From the NCBI GenBank assembly GCA_019038695.1, contig JAHOYZ010000001.1:1-64000 (forward strand): 64,000 bases of DNA, given 5' to 3'. This stretch comes from Candidatus Zixiibacteriota bacterium. GTDB taxonomy: Bacteria > Zixibacteria > MSB-5A5 > GN15 > FEB-12. The notes under the pieces were generated by a model, which was not told the origin of the DNA, made no database searches, and worked only from the letters and a program-made list of their open reading frames with translations. Shown one piece after another: positions 61,396 through 64,000 of the stretch (its first letter is position 1; each line of letters starts with the position of its first letter). Made by a program: the position numbers and the translations under genes.

Positions 61396-61977
61396 TCACC
61401 GTTTCTGTTCCGGGTACTTTGCCAGCAATTCTGCCAAAGGTGGCACACCATATTTTGCTCGCTCAGAATCGGGAACATCTCGATCAATCGGTATTAATTC
61501 CTCATCACCGGTATCCTGGTTCACAACCCTATTCGTACCGTATTTCTGTATTCCTTCCGTAAAACTCAGATATCGATCAATGGAGGCAGCGACCAGCCAG
61601 CCGGCACCGTCCAGACCGGCATCGAAAGCTTGCTTGAAGAGTTCGTGTGCCAAGAGATAGTTTTCTACGCTCAGACTAACAAATTCATCATTGCAAAATG
61701 CGAGGCCTGTATGCTGAAGCACATAACCTGCGTGTAGTTTGTCGCGCGGAGTGACCACCTCGTTGGCAGCCAGGGCGGCCATTACGAGTTTCCGTCTCTC
61801 TTCGTCGGTCCTCTCAACATCCTCTCCACGCCGGCTGGCCTGATCTTCATTAAACATGATCTGTAGTTGTTCATTGCAGGCCTGATCCATTACCGGGCTG
61901 ACTTTCGGCGATTTCGCAAAGACAGCCAGAGCCACTCCCAATATGAATAGGGGCAGATAACAAAAAACTCTTGTCAC
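61396..61977 (-). CDS. Exported DUF6624-like protein
   Basis: 193 residues from a GTG at 61977, with AGGAG seven bases upstream; this leaves a proper signal peptide (VFCYLPLFILGVALAVFA). The mature part has EQLQIMFNEDQASRRGEDVE, HAGYVLQHTGLAFC, AGWLVAASIDRYLSFTEGIQKYGTN, closely resembling DUF6624 proteins (DR..L...G..QKYGT hallmark). The family function is unknown. It is a single gene, divergent from the C1B peptidase gene, with a candidate promoter at 62034-62062. Confidence 0.75.
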   Translation of the reverse strand: MTRVFCYLPLFILGVALAVFAKSPKVSPVMDQACNEQLQIMFNEDQASRRGEDVERTDEERRKLVMAALAANEVVTPRDKLHAGYVLQHTGLAFCNDEFVSLSVENYLLAHELFKQAFDAGLDGAGWLVAASIDRYLSFTEGIQKYGTNRVVNQDTGDEELIPIDRDVPDSERAKYGVPPLAELLAKYPEQKR

Positions 61978-62033
61978 GGTGCTACTCCTTTCGCAATTGT
62001 ACATCTTCAGACTATCTAGACAAACAGAGTTGA

Positions 62034-62062
62034 AATCTAAGCCATAGTTTGTACTCTGGCAA
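62034..62062 (-). promoter_or_regulatory. Candidate promoter of the DUF6624-like gene
   Basis: On the minus strand TTGCCA (62062-62057) and TAGATT (62039-62034) are 17 bases apart, about 60 bases before the GTG start. Confidence 0.4.
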
Positions 62063-62327
62063 TTGCCTTTTGTAGTATTGTTTTCATAGTTTCATCGTTC
62101 GTTCTTTGATTTGATCACTGGGTGGCCAATCATTCATGATGAGATTTTCGGTTTAGATCAAAGGCTTTTCCACACTAAAAAGAATATTCCCAAACAAAGC
62201 CATCTTCACTGAGCCTGACCCCGACCTTCCCCCGCAACAAAATCATTCCCTTTCCGTCCAAATGTGTTAAATTAGCTCTCAATTGAAATGTGTCCACTTC
62301 GTCAAAACCACGAAGGGAGTTGTAACT
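62063..62327. other. Divergent intergenic region with one dispersed repeat
   Basis: It has no gene. The CTGGGTGGCC-type repeat (62118-62136) matches 37870-37888 in 18 of 19 bases. The promoter of the peptidase gene should lie at the high end; a possible -10 TAAATT occurs near 62268, but its -35 is unconvincing. Confidence 0.5.
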
Positions 62328-63731
62328 ATGCGTTTCTTGCTAACCGTCATTTTCTCGCTGTTGTTTCTTGCGGCTCTATCAATTGCCGCCGACAAAGGCA
62401 CCCTCGACGAAGACCTTATGTCACGACTCGAAAACCAGTTCGATAAGAACGGTCCCGATGTTGGTGTCATCAACGCTATCACAAATAACAATATCCAGGA
62501 CCTCTCCCTCAACCGGGAACGAGTAGTGTCCCACGACGACCACTTCAGTCATCGTCTTAAAAAGAGCGGCATCACCAACCAGAGAGGCTCCGGCCGTTGC
62601 TGGCTGTTCGCCGGTCTGAATGTTTTCCACCCCGACATGATGACCCGTCTCAAACTCAATTCATTTGAGCTCTCCCAGCCGTACCTGACATTCTGGGACA
62701 AGATGGAAAAAGCCAATCTATTTCTCGAACAAATGATCACGCTACGGGATCGCCCTTTTGACGACCGGGAGTTATGCGTTATTCTTCGTAATCCGTTCGG
62801 CGACGGCGGCTGGTGGCATTATGTTACTGATCTAGTTGAAAAATACGGCGTGGCACCAATCTCAGCTATGCCGGAAACCAAACAGTCAGTCTCGACCGGC
62901 ATTATCAATAAACTGGCTAATCGTAAACTTCGCACTTTCGCATCCGAACTTCGCACGATGCACGAAAACGGCCAGAGCGAAAAAGATCTACGTCTCCGCA
63001 AGGAAGAAATGCTTGGTGACATCTACGCAATGTTGGTCTGCACCTATGGCCAACCCCCGACCAGTTTCACTTTTCGTTACGAAGACAAAGACTCCACTGT
63101 CTCCGCACCAGTCGAGTTCACGCCGCGTTCATTCTACGATGAATTCCTGGCCGACGCTTTGCCTGAGTATGTCACGCTTATGGATAACCCCGGCAAAGAA
63201 TACGACCATATTTACCAGATCGAATCCAGCCGCAATATGATCGAGAAAGCCGACCTCACCACGCTTAACCTGTCTATCGAAAAACAGAAAACGTATGTTC
63301 TGAAATCATTGCTCGACAGTCAAGCGGTCTGGTTCGCGTGTGATGTGGGCAAGGCTAATTACAAAAAAGACGGGATTATGGCCACCGACGTATATGACTA
63401 CGCCAGCACTTTCGATATGGATTTCTCGATCTCCAAACGGGATCGTATCCTGTATCGCGACAGCTATCCTGGCCACGCTATGGTCATTATCGGCGTTGAT
63501 ACGACTTCGGATGGACAGCCAATCAAATGGCTGGTAGAAAATAGCTGGGGCACTGATCGGGGCGACGACGGTTACTGGTATATGTATGATGATTGGTTCA
63601 GCGAGTATGTATATTTCACTATCATCGATGAACGTCATCTGGATTCGGACGATCGAGATAAATTCAAACAAGACCCCATCCTCTGTCCGGTCTGGGATGT
63701 GTTCTATCAGGCACTGAGAAACAGTCGATAA
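62328..63731 (+). CDS. Exported C1B cysteine aminopeptidase (PepC/bleomycin hydrolase family)
   Basis: 467 residues. The ATG at 62328 has GGGAG eight bases upstream and gives a signal peptide (MRFLLTVIFSLLFLAALSIAA). The catalytic centre follows the papain-like C1B pattern: oxyanion Gln and nucleophile Cys in TNQRGSGRCWLFAGLN, His in YPGHAMVIIGVD, Asn in WLVENSWGTD. Classical PepC/bleomycin hydrolases are cytoplasmic barrel hexamers without a leader, so export is a notable departure. The C-terminal extension that sets aminopeptidase specificity is short (YQALRNSR). It is followed by a FAD oxidase gene seven bases later. Confidence 0.9.
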   Translation: MRFLLTVIFSLLFLAALSIAADKGTLDEDLMSRLENQFDKNGPDVGVINAITNNNIQDLSLNRERVVSHDDHFSHRLKKSGITNQRGSGRCWLFAGLNVFHPDMMTRLKLNSFELSQPYLTFWDKMEKANLFLEQMITLRDRPFDDRELCVILRNPFGDGGWWHYVTDLVEKYGVAPISAMPETKQSVSTGIINKLANRKLRTFASELRTMHENGQSEKDLRLRKEEMLGDIYAMLVCTYGQPPTSFTFRYEDKDSTVSAPVEFTPRSFYDEFLADALPEYVTLMDNPGKEYDHIYQIESSRNMIEKADLTTLNLSIEKQKTYVLKSLLDSQAVWFACDVGKANYKKDGIMATDVYDYASTFDMDFSISKRDRILYRDSYPGHAMVIIGVDTTSDGQPIKWLVENSWGTDRGDDGYWYMYDDWFSEYVYFTIIDERHLDSDDRDKFKQDPILCPVWDVFYQALRNSR

Positions 63732-63738
63732 GTATTAT

Positions 63739-64000
63739 ATGCACAATACGGACACATTTCTAAATAAACTCGCTTTGCTGGTCCCGGACGATCAATTCTC
63801 GGTCCAGGCCGACCAGTTGGCGGTTGCCGCCGAAGATGAATCAACCCTTCCGGGTGTTACACCCCTGGCGGTTGTGTGGGCGCTCTCCACTGACGAGATC
63901 ACAGCAATTGTCAAACTCTGTTTTGAAACAGACACGCCGGTTACAACACGCGGTGCCGGAAGTGCCCTTGAAGGCTCGACTATCCCCAGTAGTGGAGGTA
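63739..64000 (+). CDS. FAD-linked oxidase (GlcD/D-lactate dehydrogenase-like), 5' part
   Basis: The window ends after 87 codons. The visible part has the N-terminal helix of the family (FLNKLALLVPDDQFSVQAD), the PCMH FAD-binding start (GVTPLAVVWALSTDEITAIVKLC), and the phosphate-binding motif TRGAGSALEGSTIPSSGG. Full-length proteins of this kind are about 450-950 residues and oxidise 2-hydroxy acids, passing electrons to an iron-sulfur partner. It starts seven bases after the peptidase gene, without a strong ribosome site. Confidence 0.85.
   Translation, partial: MHNTDTFLNKLALLVPDDQFSVQADQLAVAAEDESTLPGVTPLAVVWALSTDEITAIVKLCFETDTPVTTRGAGSALEGSTIPSSGG

Overview
This 64 kb window reads as ordinary chromosome from an uncultured member of the Fibrobacteres-Chlorobi-Bacteroidetes (FCB) superphylum. 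A Zixibacteria-like lineage is my best guess, by inference only: no rRNA gene is present to confirm it. The clues are secreted proteins ending in dockerin-like repeats (the 'DLTYLVAYLFTGG' theme), a C-terminal type IX secretion sorting domain on an M6 protease ('NYPNPFNP' and following), a DUF5723-like outer-membrane protein, and the housekeeping order hrcA-grpE-dnaK-dnaJ-prmA-rsmE. I see no phage, insertion sequence, CRISPR array, tRNA or rRNA.

Layout. 1-2.8 kb: two dockerin-like exported proteins around a small orphan gene. 3-5.6 kb: a membrane-bound heterodisulfide-reductase/DsrMK-like redox pair. 6-7.3 kb: a small membrane protein and a WYL-domain regulator. 7.5-17.3 kb: envelope and exported proteins (lipoprotein candidate, DUF5723-type outer-membrane protein, M6 metalloprotease with a T9SS tag, MXAN_6640-type metalloprotease with dockerin-like tail, Omp85-like barrel). 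17.4-25.3 kb: one compact plus-strand operon for a type IV pilus/type II secretion-like machine, with ATPase, platform protein, two prepilins, a PilM-PilN fusion, PilO-like, PilP-like and secretin. 25.3-27.8 kb: MauE/DoxX and rhodanese proteins, a 59-residue ORF with its own terminator, and a sigma-region-4-like protein paired with a membrane coiled-coil protein. 27.9-37.7 kb: a surface polysaccharide/protein glycosylation cluster (GT2, WlbB-like acetyltransferase, Gfo/Idh/MocA oxidoreductase, GT39, flippase-like protein, GT4, DUF2723 O-mannosyltransferase-like protein). 38-41.6 kb: a dockerin-protein cassette bracketed by palindromic repeats. 42-46.1 kb: nusB-ribH-ribBA-ribE-ribD behind an FMN riboswitch. 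46.1-54.5 kb: signalling proteins, RNase HIII, EF-P and the prepilin peptidase the pilus operon needs. 54.5-61.1 kb: rsmE, prmA and the heat-shock operon. 61.4-64 kb: a DUF6624-like protein, an exported C1B (bleomycin-hydrolase-type) peptidase and the start of a FAD-linked oxidase.

The most notable signals lie between genes. A family of short palindromes, each opening with GTAG(G) and followed by a hairpin, occurs at about 2.0, 37.9-38.1, 41.7-41.8 and 61.25 kb, singly or as head-to-head pairs. This is the architecture of REP/BIME elements mobilised by RAYT (TnpA-REP) transposases. A 46-bp direct repeat and its inverted partner surround the 38-41.6 kb dockerin cassette. Other points are the dockerin-like tags without a visible cohesin partner, the PilM-PilN fusion, the riboflavin riboswitch whose terminator stem also holds the probable ribosome-binding site, a non-CIRCE palindrome on the hrcA promoter, and an EF-P with arginine at the tip of its modification loop.
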